Assembly (NCBI GenBank): GCA_026417425.1
Contig: JAOADF010000124.1
Location: 1-64,000, forward strand
Direction: 5' to 3'
Source of the DNA: Dictyoglomaceae bacterium
Lineage (GTDB): Bacteria; Dictyoglomota; Dictyoglomia; Dictyoglomales; Dictyoglomaceae
Length of the DNA stretch: 64,000 bases
Under the pieces are notes generated by a model that made no database searches, had not been told where the DNA came from, and was given only the letters and a program-made list of their open reading frames with translations. Made by a program: the position numbers and the translations under genes. Of this stretch, positions 45,931 to 55,006 are shown piece after piece (positions within the stretch are counted from its first letter, which is position 1; the number at the start of each line of letters is the position of its first letter).

Positions 45931-46452
45931 CTAAGGTGTTAAGTTTTCCTCTTGAGTATAGGTCCTATAAGTTTCTGTCCAAAGAAGTACATTGCTTCCC
46001 CTTTCTATATAAAAATTGGCATCAGGAACTTGTCTAACCACAAATCCTTCCTCTGATGGTATAACTTCTACTCTTAATCCTAATTTTTCTAATTTATTCC
46101 TTGCGGATTCTACAGCCTCATATCTCAAGTCAGGAACAAGAATCATTTTTGCAGGCTGATTTATCCATAAATCTATAATGCTTCCCTCAGGGGCTTTAGA
46201 TAATGGATTTTGATCTAAAACAATAAGATCTTCCTTTTTTCTATCCATTAGAATTCCTTGAACTCTTGGCTTAAATCCTTTCTCAGTAAGTATCTTTGTA
46301 GCATAAATAATATCTTTATCTCTCACATCAGGAATAGAAAAAATCTTTTCCGAGGATGGATTTATAAATGCCAAAAGGGTATATAAATTAATACCAAGAA
46401 GTATAATGTTAAAAGCAGTCAAAAAAAAGAGAAAATATTTAAATTTTTTCAT
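45931..46452 (-). CDS. PASTA-domain membrane protein without kinase domain
   Basis: A 173-residue protein with a short N-terminus, one membrane helix (about 8-29) and two PASTA-like repeats (about 38-98 and 100-160). The repeats have the pattern IPDVRDKDIIYATKILTEKGF and VPDLRYEAVESARNKLEKLG. The start is ATG 46452, directly after GGAGGGAAAAAT; the frame is open further upstream inside rlmN but has no better start. It occupies the position of PrkC in the Firmicutes prkC operon, but no kinase residues exist in it or between it and rlmN. Possibly a peptidoglycan-sensing remnant. Confidence 0.82.
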   Translation of the reverse strand: MKKFKYFLFFLTAFNIILLGINLYTLLAFINPSSEKIFSIPDVRDKDIIYATKILTEKGFKPRVQGILMDRKKEDLIVLDQNPLSKAPEGSIIDLWINQPAKMILVPDLRYEAVESARNKLEKLGLRVEVIPSEEGFVVRQVPDANFYIERGSNVLLWTETYRTYTQEENLTP

Positions 46453-46465
46453 ATTTTTCCCTCCA

Positions 46466-47491
46466 TTAAAATCTTGCTCTAAGTTGCCCACAGCCTGCCC
46501 TAATTTTTTCACCATGAGAGACTCTTAAAGTAACGTTAATATTATTTTCTTTTAGATACTTTTCAAATTTTTTAACTCTAAGGATAGATGGTCTCTTCCA
46601 CGGAAACTCAGGAACCCTATTCCAAGGAATAAGATTGACATGAGCAGGTCTTTCCTTCAACAAACTTACTAGTTTTTCTGCCATCTCAATGGTATCATTA
46701 ATATTCTCTAAAAGAACATATTCAAAGGAAATTCTCCTTCCTGTTTTCTCAGAATAATACCAACAAGCAGTAAGAAGCTCTTCTAAAGGATATTTTTTAT
46801 TTATTGGAACTAACATATTTCTTAATTCATTATCTGGAGCATGAAGAGAGATAGCTAAAGTTATTGGAATTTTCTCCTCAGAAAGTTTATAAATTTGTGG
46901 GATAAGTCCAACAGTAGATAAAGATATATGTCTTGAGCCCATGCCAATCCCAAGAGATGAATTTAAAATTCTAACTGATTTTATCACTTCCTCGTAATTT
47001 GCTAAAGGTTCTCCCATTCCCATATATACAACATTAGTTAAATTGTCTCCTTTCTCCATGAGAAGCTTTTTAGACCATAAAATCTGAGATAAAATCTCTC
47101 CTGAGGAAAGATTTCTTTTAAAATCTATGAGTCCTGTGGCACAAAAATTACATTTAAAAGGACATCCCACTTGAGTAGAGACACATAGGGTTCTTCTATT
47201 TTTATGTATAATCAGAACAGTCTCGATAGTTTCATTATCCTCTAATTGAAGTAGAAATTTAATAGTATTATCTTCCTCAATTTTCTCTAAAACCTTTGGG
47301 ATATATATATAAAAATCTTTTTTTAATTTCTCACGTAATTTAATTGGTAAATTTGTCATTTCAGAAAAATTTAAGACTAACTTTTTATAGATCCAATCCA
47401 TTACTTGGTTAACTCTATAGGAAGGTTCTCCAATTTCATTAAAATATTGATTTAATTCTTTTATATCAAGGGAAAGTATATTATTCTTCAT
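46466..47491 (-). CDS. rlmN: 23S rRNA/tRNA adenine-C2 methyltransferase RlmN
   Basis: RlmN is a radical SAM methyltransferase that methylates A2503 in 23S rRNA and A37 in some tRNAs. The cluster motif is CPFKCNFCATG (Cys at about residues 110, 114 and 117), with GMGEPLANY and the C-terminal methyl-bearing Cys region (RAGCGQLRARF). The length of 341 is standard. It overlaps rsmB by 11 nt. Confidence 0.96.
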   Translation of the reverse strand: MKNNILSLDIKELNQYFNEIGEPSYRVNQVMDWIYKKLVLNFSEMTNLPIKLREKLKKDFYIYIPKVLEKIEEDNTIKFLLQLEDNETIETVLIIHKNRRTLCVSTQVGCPFKCNFCATGLIDFKRNLSSGEILSQILWSKKLLMEKGDNLTNVVYMGMGEPLANYEEVIKSVRILNSSLGIGMGSRHISLSTVGLIPQIYKLSEEKIPITLAISLHAPDNELRNMLVPINKKYPLEELLTACWYYSEKTGRRISFEYVLLENINDTIEMAEKLVSLLKERPAHVNLIPWNRVPEFPWKRPSILRVKKFEKYLKENNINVTLRVSHGEKIRAGCGQLRARF

Positions 47492-48773
47492 TTTTTAATA
47501 AAGAAATAAAAAATCCATCAGTATTGTATATAAAGGGAATAATTCTTAAAATTCCCGGGAATTTTTTATTATTAAAGGTAAAAGGTTTAAAATAAAAGGA
47601 TGGATATTTTTGGAGAAAGGATAAAACCACCCCTTCGTTTTCTTGCCAAGTTAAGGTACAGGTGCAATATAGAATTTCACCACCTTTTTTTAAAAGCTTT
47701 CCTGCTCTTTCTAACATAGAGTATTGAAGTTTTGACAATTTATATATATCTTCTCTTTCTCTTCTCCATTTTATTTCGGGTTTGTGTTTTAAAACTCCCA
47801 ATCCTGTACAAGGAACATCTAATAAAACTTTATCAAAAGTTCCATTCAACTCTTCAGGAAGGTTTAATACATCATAATTTAAGGTTTTAATTATATTTAT
47901 TCCCAGTCTTTTAGCATTTTTTTCCACTAGGTTTAAACGGGACTTATTAATATCAACAGAAAAAATTTCTCCTTTATTTTCCATAAGTTCAGCAAGATGG
48001 GTGCTTTTTGTTCCCGGAGCGGAACAAAGATCTGCAACTTTTTCGTTAGGTTTTGGATCTAATATTATTGAAGTTAATATAGAAGCTTCACTTTGTATAG
48101 TAAAAAAACCTTTTTTGAAAAGATGATAATTTTCAAAAGACATTCCTTCTTCTATTATTAACCCTTGAGGAACTAAAAATCCATCTTTTACCTCAATATT
48201 ATCTTTCTTAAAAAGTTCTTTTATTTCTTCTTTTGTAGTTTTTAAAGTATTTATTCTTATAGATACGAAAGAGGGAGAATTGTTCCATTCTGCTATTTTT
48301 ATCGCATAATCCTCTCCCAAATAATCTTCTAATTCCTCTAAAATCCAAGAAGGATGGCTAAATTTAATATGAAGAGGAAAGCTTTCTATACTAATCTTTT
48401 CTGAAGAAATTTTTCTTACCACTGCATTTATTAAATTTTTTTCTTTTTTTGATTTTATTTTTGATATTTCTACAATTTCATTCATAGCCATAGGAATATT
48501 TGTATTTTTTATAAAATATACATGATATACAGCCATTCGAAGAAGGATCTTTGCCCAGAGAGTTAAATGATCAGGATACTTTACATAACCCTTCCAAATT
48601 TCATCCAAAGTTAATTGCCATCTTAATATTCCATAAACTAATTCTGTAATAAATTTTTTTTCTTTTAAGGATAAATTTAATGAGGGAAGGCTACTTCTTA
48701 AAATTAAGTTAGCGTAACCTTCCCTCTTTTCAATTTCATAAAGAATTTCTCCTGCTCTTAATCTTACCTCCAT
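47481..48773 (-). CDS. rsmB: 16S rRNA (cytosine-967-C5)-methyltransferase RsmB
   Basis: RsmB makes m5C967 in 16S rRNA. The N-terminal third (about 1-140) is a NusB-like RNA-binding domain. The C-terminal Rossmann domain has CSAPGTKSTHLAEL (SAM), LDVPCTGLGVLKHKPE with the catalytic Cys, and CTCTLTWQENE. The length of 430 is standard. It overlaps the peptidase gene by one base. Confidence 0.96.
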   Translation of the reverse strand: MEVRLRAGEILYEIEKREGYANLILRSSLPSLNLSLKEKKFITELVYGILRWQLTLDEIWKGYVKYPDHLTLWAKILLRMAVYHVYFIKNTNIPMAMNEIVEISKIKSKKEKNLINAVVRKISSEKISIESFPLHIKFSHPSWILEELEDYLGEDYAIKIAEWNNSPSFVSIRINTLKTTKEEIKELFKKDNIEVKDGFLVPQGLIIEEGMSFENYHLFKKGFFTIQSEASILTSIILDPKPNEKVADLCSAPGTKSTHLAELMENKGEIFSVDINKSRLNLVEKNAKRLGINIIKTLNYDVLNLPEELNGTFDKVLLDVPCTGLGVLKHKPEIKWRREREDIYKLSKLQYSMLERAGKLLKKGGEILYCTCTLTWQENEGVVLSFLQKYPSFYFKPFTFNNKKFPGILRIIPFIYNTDGFFISLLKNEE

Positions 48774-49459
48774 TAATCTCTTCTTCTCATGTTAGCTAAA
48801 AGAATCAATCTTAATAATTGAAGAAGAGCCATAGCAGCTGCAGCAAGATAAGTCAATGCAGCAGAATTTAACACCGCTTTTACTCCTTCTGCTTCTCTTG
48901 CAGTTATCATACCTGAAGATAATAAAAGTTCTCTTGCTCTCTTACTTGCATTAATCTCTACAGGAAGGGTTATAAGGTAAAAGAGAACACCAAGAGAAAA
49001 GGCAAGAATTCCAAGGGTCATAAGAGAAGAACTACCAAATAAAAATCCTATAAAGAATAAAGGAAATGCCATATTAGTTCCCAATGATGCCATAGGAACC
49101 AATGTGGAGCGAAAAGCTAAAGGTAAATAACCTTCTGCATGTTGGATTGCATGACCAATTTCGTGGGCACATACTCCAAGAGCAGAGATTGAAGGGGAAT
49201 AATAAACAGGTTCCGATAATCTTAATGTTTTTGTCCTTGGATCATAATGATCTGTAAGGGAACCAGATGTTAATTCTACTTTTACATCATGCAATCCTAA
49301 GGATTCTAATAAAACTCTTGCAGCTTCAGCTCCTGTTATCCTACGGGAATTAGGAATTTGAGAAAAATGGGTAAAGGTATATCTTACTTTCCAACTAGCA
49401 TAAATAGAAAGTATTAAAGCAGGCAACAATATTATAAATGTTGGATCAAAAAGAAACAT
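48773..49459 (-). CDS. YugP-type neutral zinc metallopeptidase, membrane-bound
   Basis: A 228-residue protein with an N-terminal helix (about 6-20), the zinc motif HEIGHAIQH (HExxH) near residue 105, and about three hydrophobic helices after it. It matches the YugP/DUF family of putative membrane metallopeptidases, which in Firmicutes lies in this same operon next to rsmB. The substrate is unknown. Confidence 0.9.
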   Translation of the reverse strand: MFLFDPTFIILLPALILSIYASWKVRYTFTHFSQIPNSRRITGAEAARVLLESLGLHDVKVELTSGSLTDHYDPRTKTLRLSEPVYYSPSISALGVCAHEIGHAIQHAEGYLPLAFRSTLVPMASLGTNMAFPLFFIGFLFGSSSLMTLGILAFSLGVLFYLITLPVEINASKRARELLLSSGMITAREAEGVKAVLNSAALTYLAAAAMALLQLLRLILLANMRRRD

Positions 49460-49476
49460 ATATTTACACCTCCTTT

Positions 49477-50409
49477 TTATTCTAATTTTTCACCTATATT
49501 TAGACGATATCCATTAATAAAATCTATTGCAGAAATTCTTTTTTTATTTTCAGGTTTTACTTCTAAAATCCAAAGTATACCATCAATTCCTCTTACAGCA
49601 AAGCCTTTCTTTTTATCTATTAATATTATACTCCCTAGAGGAAAATCTTCTATTTTTTCTTCAGAATAATATGCCTTTAAAATTTTCAATATATTTCCTC
49701 TAAAGTATGTATAGGCACCAGGCTCGGGAGATAGAGCTCTTATTTGGCTCCATATTCTTTTTACTGAATTATTCCAATCTATTTTTTCTTCCGAGGGAGA
49801 AATTTTTGATGCATAGGTAGCATGGGAATCATCTTGAGGAATAGGCTTTATTTTTCCCTCTTTAATCATGGGAAGGGTTTCTAAAAGAAGTTCGCTCCCT
49901 AAATTTGCTAATTTTAATGTCAAAGTTTCTCTATTATCTTCAGGCTCAATCTTGATCTTTTTCTTACTCCAGACAGGACCTGTATCTAATCCTTTTTCCA
50001 TCTGCATAATACATACCCCAGTTTCCTCCTCACAATTCCATAATGCCCTTTCAATGGGAGATGCTCCTCTATATTTGGGGAGAAGGGATGCATGAACATT
50101 TATTCCTCCATAGGGAGGAATTTTCAATAGTTTTTCTGGAATAATTTTTCCATAGGATGCAACTACCAATATATCAGGTTTTAATTCTAAGATAATTTCT
50201 TCGACCTCTTTACTTTTTAAATTATCAGGTTGAAATAATTTTATACCCTTTTCTAAAGCAAATTCTTTCACAGGAGAATATTCTATTTTTTTTCCTCTTC
50301 CCCTTGGTTTATCGGGTTGAGTAAATATAGCTATAATATTTTCTTTTTCAAAAAGTCTCTCTAATATTATTCTTGCAAATATAGGTGTCCCAAAAAATAT
50401 AATGTTCAT
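49477..50409 (-). CDS. fmt: Methionyl-tRNA formyltransferase
   Basis: Fmt formylates initiator Met-tRNA. The N-terminal formyltransferase domain has FGTPIFARIILERL, PDILVVASYGKIIP, NVHASLLPKYRGASPIERALW (Asn, His and Asp catalytic site region) and DTGPV. The C-terminal domain (from about 200) binds tRNA. The length is 310. It overlaps def by 4 nt; the two act at opposite ends of the formylation cycle. Confidence 0.96.
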   Translation of the reverse strand: MNIIFFGTPIFARIILERLFEKENIIAIFTQPDKPRGRGKKIEYSPVKEFALEKGIKLFQPDNLKSKEVEEIILELKPDILVVASYGKIIPEKLLKIPPYGGINVHASLLPKYRGASPIERALWNCEEETGVCIMQMEKGLDTGPVWSKKKIKIEPEDNRETLTLKLANLGSELLLETLPMIKEGKIKPIPQDDSHATYASKISPSEEKIDWNNSVKRIWSQIRALSPEPGAYTYFRGNILKILKAYYSEEKIEDFPLGSIILIDKKKGFAVRGIDGILWILEVKPENKKRISAIDFINGYRLNIGEKLE

Positions 50410-50855
50410 GTTTTTATGTTTTCTTCTATCTTATCAACAATTAGTATTCCATCGAGATGATCAATTTCATGTTGAATAATTCTTGCTAAAAGACCATCAA
50501 ATTCCATATTCAATGTTCTACCCTTTAGATTTTGATATCTTAAAAGAATTTTCTCAGCCCTTTTTACAGGAACTTCAACACTAGGAATACTTAAACATCC
50601 TTCTATATCAACATTTTCCCCTTCTTTTTCAATAATTTCAGGATTTATGAAAATGTAGTCTTCTTCATCATAACTTACTACAACTAATCTTATATTTTTT
50701 CCAACTTGAGGAGCAGCAAGACCTACTCCATTAGAAAATTTCATAGTTTCTAACATGTTTTCTGCTAATTTTTTAATATCTTCATCTATCTTCTCTATTT
50801 TTTTTGCCCTTTTTCTTAATATAGGATTTTCAATAGTAAGTATCTTAAGAACCAT
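50406..50855 (-). CDS. def: Peptide deformylase
   Basis: Def removes the N-formyl group from new proteins. The three family motifs are GVGLAAPQVG, EGCLSIP (metal-binding Cys) and QHEIDHLDG (HExxH zinc/iron site). The length of 149 is typical. It lies directly between priA and fmt, the usual order. Confidence 0.97.
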   Translation of the reverse strand: MVLKILTIENPILRKRAKKIEKIDEDIKKLAENMLETMKFSNGVGLAAPQVGKNIRLVVVSYDEEDYIFINPEIIEKEGENVDIEGCLSIPSVEVPVKRAEKILLRYQNLKGRTLNMEFDGLLARIIQHEIDHLDGILIVDKIEENIKT

Positions 50856-50873
50856 CTATTTTTCACCTCGTAT

Positions 50874-52988
50874 TTATAAAATTTCTTTTACATCCTTATT
50901 TATTATAACTTTATATCCTGAAAATATGTCATCATGGGGAATCAATTCAGAAAGATTTTTAGATATGTCTTTCTCATCTAAAACCTTTATAAGAATTTGA
51001 TATCTATATTTTTCTTTCAAAATATATGGAAAATGGGGAGCAGGTCCTAAAATTTCAATATTTTTTAGATTTTCTTCTAATCTCTTCTTAATCATATTTC
51101 CTGAAGAAATAATTTCCTTTTCGTCCTCACCTATTAACAAGATTTGATGAAGAATAGAAAAAGGAGGATATTTTAAGGCTTTTCTTAAACTCAATTCCTC
51201 ATGAAGGAATATATTATAGGAATTTTTTTTCAAGGATCTTAATAAATAATGATTAGGCGAATAGGTTTGGATTATTATTTCATCCCCAGGAAAATCACTT
51301 AATATTCTCCTTAACAGATTAAAGGTTTTTTCGGAAATGGAAAAGTCAGGGATGTGAAGAAAATTATCTAAATTTATTATTATTAATAACCCCACGTTAA
51401 GTCTTGATATCCAAGGCACAATAAGTCGAGTACCAACTATCATCTGACTTTTATGTAATAAATTTTCTTCCTTTATTTCCCAATCACTATCCCATCTTTG
51501 AACTAAACTCTTTGGAAAAATTCTTTTTATATAATTCTCAAGCCTCTCCGTTCCTAAACCACCATAGATAAAGCTATATCCACCACAATTAGGACAAGTA
51601 GTTATAGAAGATATCTTATATCCACAATAATGACATCTTAATTCCAATTCATCAGAATGGTAAACAAGAGAGGTACTACAATAGGGACAATAAAAAGTAT
51701 AACCACAATCTTGACACTGAAGATAAGTGGAATACCCTAATCTATTCAGAAGAAAGAATACTTGTTTTTGAGATCTCAAGGTTTCTTTAATTCTCATGAT
51801 AGAATAATAAGGTAATATGCTATCTTTCTCTTTTCTCATATCCAAAATGGTAATTTTACTTTTAGAAGCTATCTTTCTAAAAAATAAAAATTTTCCACTT
51901 AAAAAATTATAAAAGGAAGAAACTGAGGGAGAACTACTTCCTAAAAAAACTGGTATATTTTCTAATTTTGCTCTCTTTAATGCAACCTTTACAGTATCAA
52001 AACGAGGCTCTCTTTCTCGAAGATTATAAAATTCATTCTCTTCTTCATCTAATATTATAACTCCTAAGTTATTAAAAGGAAGAAAAATTCCCTTTCCTGT
52101 AGAAATTATTAATAACGGACTTTCTAACCCTGAAATCTTAAAAATCTGATAGGATTGGGCAGGGGTAAGAAATCCATGAAAATTATAAAATTTTATAGGA
52201 GCTCTTTCCGTTAAGAAAATCTGAAAATCTTGAAGAGAATTTAATGTAGGGAAAATTATTAATATTTGTTTACCTTTATCAAAATAGTCTTTTATTAATT
52301 TTAAATAATATTCCCATCTCTCCTTTCTATTTTCTATTAAAAGTAGATAGGGAATATTATTGGGATTATCTTTAAATTTTTTCCATTCCTCTAAGATTTC
52401 CTTTTTAATATTCCAATTTTTAGTCTTAGGTTCGTAAAAAAATTCCTTTTTAGGATGTTTTTCAATTACTTCCAGTTCTATTTCTTCATCTATTAAATTC
52501 ATATCCATCAATTTCTTGAGAAAATTTTCAGAAACCTTTATGTTTTTCTTTATCTCTTCTAAGGATCTCTCTTTTTCTAAATATTCCAAAATTATCTTTT
52601 GTTTTTTTGTAAGTTTTATATCAGAATAATCCCTGCTTTTAAATCTTCTTTTTAATCTTAAATCAACTCCCGAAGGAAAAATATAATTTGCAGATTTGTA
52701 AAGGGAATTTTCATAATAGTCACTAATCCAATTAATTAGAGAAATTAGAGATTTAGGAAGAGGTGGGACCTTTTTCAAAATTAAATGAACAGGCTTTATA
52801 TTAATAGAATCTTCAAGGTTATTTTCTAATATTTCCCATATATAACCAAGAATTCTTCTCTTTTTTAATGGAACAATAACTGCTTTTCCTACATTATCAT
52901 CTTTTTCAAATTCTTTAGGAATAGAATAGTAAAGAAAATCTTTTTCAGATATTCTTGTGTCAAATAAAATTACCTTTGATATTAGCAC
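50874..52988 (-). CDS. priA: PriA-like primosomal protein lacking helicase motifs
   Basis: PriA normally restarts stalled replication forks as a 3'-5' helicase. The N-terminal DNA-binding part, the eight-Cys zinc region (Cys425, 428, 434, 437, 452, 455, 465, 468) and the C-terminal domain are recognisable, and the locus (rpoZ-priA-def) is canonical. Yet the Walker A stretch usually GVTGSGKTE reads ENRKERWE (219-226), the DEAH/DEEH box reads DEEE (314-317), the GTQMIAKG-type motif reads GTRLIVPW, and GRAGR is missing. It should not hydrolyse ATP. The 704-residue length is normal, so this is not decay by frameshift. Confidence 0.88.
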   Translation of the reverse strand: MLISKVILFDTRISEKDFLYYSIPKEFEKDDNVGKAVIVPLKKRRILGYIWEILENNLEDSINIKPVHLILKKVPPLPKSLISLINWISDYYENSLYKSANYIFPSGVDLRLKRRFKSRDYSDIKLTKKQKIILEYLEKERSLEEIKKNIKVSENFLKKLMDMNLIDEEIELEVIEKHPKKEFFYEPKTKNWNIKKEILEEWKKFKDNPNNIPYLLLIENRKERWEYYLKLIKDYFDKGKQILIIFPTLNSLQDFQIFLTERAPIKFYNFHGFLTPAQSYQIFKISGLESPLLIISTGKGIFLPFNNLGVIILDEEENEFYNLREREPRFDTVKVALKRAKLENIPVFLGSSSPSVSSFYNFLSGKFLFFRKIASKSKITILDMRKEKDSILPYYSIMRIKETLRSQKQVFFLLNRLGYSTYLQCQDCGYTFYCPYCSTSLVYHSDELELRCHYCGYKISSITTCPNCGGYSFIYGGLGTERLENYIKRIFPKSLVQRWDSDWEIKEENLLHKSQMIVGTRLIVPWISRLNVGLLIIINLDNFLHIPDFSISEKTFNLLRRILSDFPGDEIIIQTYSPNHYLLRSLKKNSYNIFLHEELSLRKALKYPPFSILHQILLIGEDEKEIISSGNMIKKRLEENLKNIEILGPAPHFPYILKEKYRYQILIKVLDEKDISKNLSELIPHDDIFSGYKVIINKDVKEIL

Positions 52989-52997
52989 TCTTTAAAA

Positions 52998-53195
52998 TTA
53001 TGATTCTTCCTCCTCGAAGGATACTCTGTTATTAATAATCTCCTCAAGGGCAATGGTTAATGAATCTTTTACCATAATCTGTCTTAAAAATTTAAGTTCT
53101 TCATTAATTTGTCTTGCCCTTTTTGCAGATAATACTGTTAAGATATACTTATTAGGAATTTTCTCCAATAATTTATCTATTGATGGTTCCTTCAT
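52998..53195 (-). CDS. rpoZ: RNA polymerase omega subunit
   Basis: A 65-residue omega subunit, which assists assembly of RNA polymerase. It has [29 protein letters not shown], the conserved omega core, and a second helix ALEEIINNRV. It is short, but the position between gmk and priA is the standard one. It overlaps gmk by 23 nt. Confidence 0.93.
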   Translation of the reverse strand: MKEPSIDKLLEKIPNKYILTVLSAKRARQINEELKFLRQIMVKDSLTIALEEIINNRVSFEEEES

Positions 53196-53811
53196 CTTCT
53201 TTACCTCCTAATTTCTTTATCCAATATTCTGCTTTTTTCTTTGTTAATCTACACCTTTCTGCAATAATTATTGCTTTTACTTCCTCTATTGCAGAATTTA
53301 TATCAGAATTCACAACTAAATAATCATAATAAAAAATTTTAGAAATTTCAAGAGGTACATTTTTCCATCTTATATTAAAATCTTCCTTTTGTTCCGTTTC
53401 TCTTTTTAATAACCTTTTTTTAAGTTCTTCTAAGGAGGGAGGTACAATAAAAATTAATACCGCTTTTTTAAAAATTTTTTTGATACTCAAACCTCCTTGG
53501 ACATCAATCTTTAATAAAACATCCCTTCCCTCTTCTAAATTTTTTTCTACAAATTTTTTGGGAGTTCCATAAAAATAAGAATGAACCTTTGCCCATTCCA
53601 AAAATTCATTTTTTTCTATCATATTTTTAAAGGTATCTTCCTTTACAAAAAAATAATCTTCTCCATTTTTTTCACCTACTCTCATGGGGCGAGTGGTCAC
53701 TGAGATTGATTTTACTAAATTAGGAACTTCTTTTAACAATCCTTCTAAAATAGCATCTTTACCTACCCCAGATGGTCCTGAGAGAACAAAAAGAATTCCT
53801 AAATTTTTCAT
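53173..53811 (-). CDS. gmk: Guanylate kinase
   Basis: Gmk phosphorylates GMP to GDP. The P-loop is [11 protein letters not shown] (residues about 11-21), with Asp where Gly or Thr is common, followed by [20 protein letters not shown] for GMP binding. The length of 212 is standard. It lies between remA and rpoZ. Confidence 0.96.
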   Translation of the reverse strand: MKNLGILFVLSGPSGVGKDAILEGLLKEVPNLVKSISVTTRPMRVGEKNGEDYFFVKEDTFKNMIEKNEFLEWAKVHSYFYGTPKKFVEKNLEEGRDVLLKIDVQGGLSIKKIFKKAVLIFIVPPSLEELKKRLLKRETEQKEDFNIRWKNVPLEISKIFYYDYLVVNSDINSAIEEVKAIIIAERCRLTKKKAEYWIKKLGGKEDEGTINR

Positions 53812-54068
53812 TCTTCCTCCTCTTCGTTTGTTCCCTCAATTCTTGATGCTATAGTTTCTGGATGGAGAGCGGATAAAACTATATGTCCACTATCTAATAC
53901 CAATACCGCTCTCGTTTTTCTACCGTAAGTTGCATCAATAAGTTCATTTTTTTCTCTGGCATCGGATAAGAATCTTTTTATAGGAGCGGAATCAGGACTA
54001 ATTATAGCTACGATTCTTGAACTTACAACCATATTTCCAAATCCAATATTTATTAATTTAATTTTCAT
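53808..54068 (-). CDS. remA: RemA family DNA-binding protein (DUF370)
   Basis: An 86-residue protein matching RemA, which in Bacillus activates extracellular matrix genes by wrapping DNA. It has [28 protein letters not shown] and [18 protein letters not shown]. In this operon (yicC-remA-gmk-rpoZ) it is found in many Firmicutes. It overlaps gmk by 4 nt. Its target here is unknown. Confidence 0.92.
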   Translation of the reverse strand: MKIKLINIGFGNMVVSSRIVAIISPDSAPIKRFLSDAREKNELIDATYGRKTRAVLVLDSGHIVLSALHPETIASRIEGTNEEEEE

Positions 54069-54081
54069 AAGATTTCACTCC

Positions 54082-54936
54082 CTATTCCACGTTTGATATT
54101 AACTCTCTTAACCTTTCTAATTCATTTTTAATCTCTAAGGCATATTCAATAATTTTTGTTTTTGAGGTTTTACTTGAGAGGGTATTTACTTCTCGAATCA
54201 TCTCTTGAACAATAAAATCTAAATATTTTCCAATATATTCATCTTTTTTTATTTGAATTTTAAATTTTTCTAAAAAACTTTTAATTCTTTCTAATTCTTC
54301 ATTTATATCTGATCTCATAAGAATTAATGCCATTTCCTGAAGAAGTCTATCCCTTTCAATGGTTATATTCCATTCTTCAATTTTTCTTTGAAGAATACTT
54401 TTAACTTCGGAACGAAAGTTTTTATCTTCCTCTTCAATTCTTCTTAAATTTTCGTCGATATTTCCTAAACATACTTGTATTGATTTTTCAATACCCTCTC
54501 CTTCTCTTTTTTTCTCTTCAATAAAAAGTTTTAAAAGTCCCTCAAATTCCTCTTTAATTATTAATATTTCTTCTTCATTAAAAACTTTCGACTCCATGAC
54601 AAATATTTGGGGATTTCCCAAAATTATCTTCCAATCTTCTAATTTTTCAGATTTTTTAGTTATTTTTTCAATTTCCTTGAGCATTTCTTCTAAGAAGAGA
54701 GTATTTATTTTAGGAAAAACATCTATATTATTAGGTATTCTTAAAGAAAAATTGACAGCTCCTCTCCTTATATTTTCTCTTATTTTTTCTAAAAATTCCT
54801 TTTCTAAAAAGGTTAAACTTTGAGGAAGATTAATCTTAGCTTCTAAAAATCGGTGATTATACCCCCTAAACTCCATATATATTTTAAGAGTTCCAATGGA
54901 AATTTCTTTATAACATGAAGCGGTCATTCCTCTCAT
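54082..54936 (-). CDS. YicC family stress-induced ribonuclease/adaptor protein
   Basis: A 284-residue YicC protein, the first gene of the minus-strand run. The N-terminus MRGMTASCYKE resembles the family's MTGFGR start, and the C-terminus has the DUF1732 motif MIREVNTLSSKTSK. YicC proteins are reported to act in RNA decay. A divergent start of tgt lies 67 nt away. Confidence 0.92.
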   Translation of the reverse strand: MRGMTASCYKEISIGTLKIYMEFRGYNHRFLEAKINLPQSLTFLEKEFLEKIRENIRRGAVNFSLRIPNNIDVFPKINTLFLEEMLKEIEKITKKSEKLEDWKIILGNPQIFVMESKVFNEEEILIIKEEFEGLLKLFIEEKKREGEGIEKSIQVCLGNIDENLRRIEEEDKNFRSEVKSILQRKIEEWNITIERDRLLQEMALILMRSDINEELERIKSFLEKFKIQIKKDEYIGKYLDFIVQEMIREVNTLSSKTSKTKIIEYALEIKNELERLRELISNVE

Positions 54937-54978
54937 TTTAAAGTTAAATTATCATAAAAAGATATTTTTGTAAAGAAT

Positions 54979-55006
54979 AAAATTTCTATGTTAAAATTTC
55001 TATGTG
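54979..55006 (+). repeat. 14-bp direct tandem repeat at the tgt start
   Basis: AAAATTTCTATGTT is followed at once by AAAATTTCTATGTG; the copies match in 13 of 14 bases. The second copy runs into the GTG start of tgt. There is no ribosome site, and a TAAAAT (54992-54997) with TTGTAA 18 bp upstream suggests a leaderless transcript. Function inferred only. Confidence 0.6.

Noticed and set aside
46453..46515. Upstream ATG of the PASTA protein inside rlmN.
   Set aside because: The GGAGGG site fits ATG 46452, and the extra residues are rlmN sequence in another frame.
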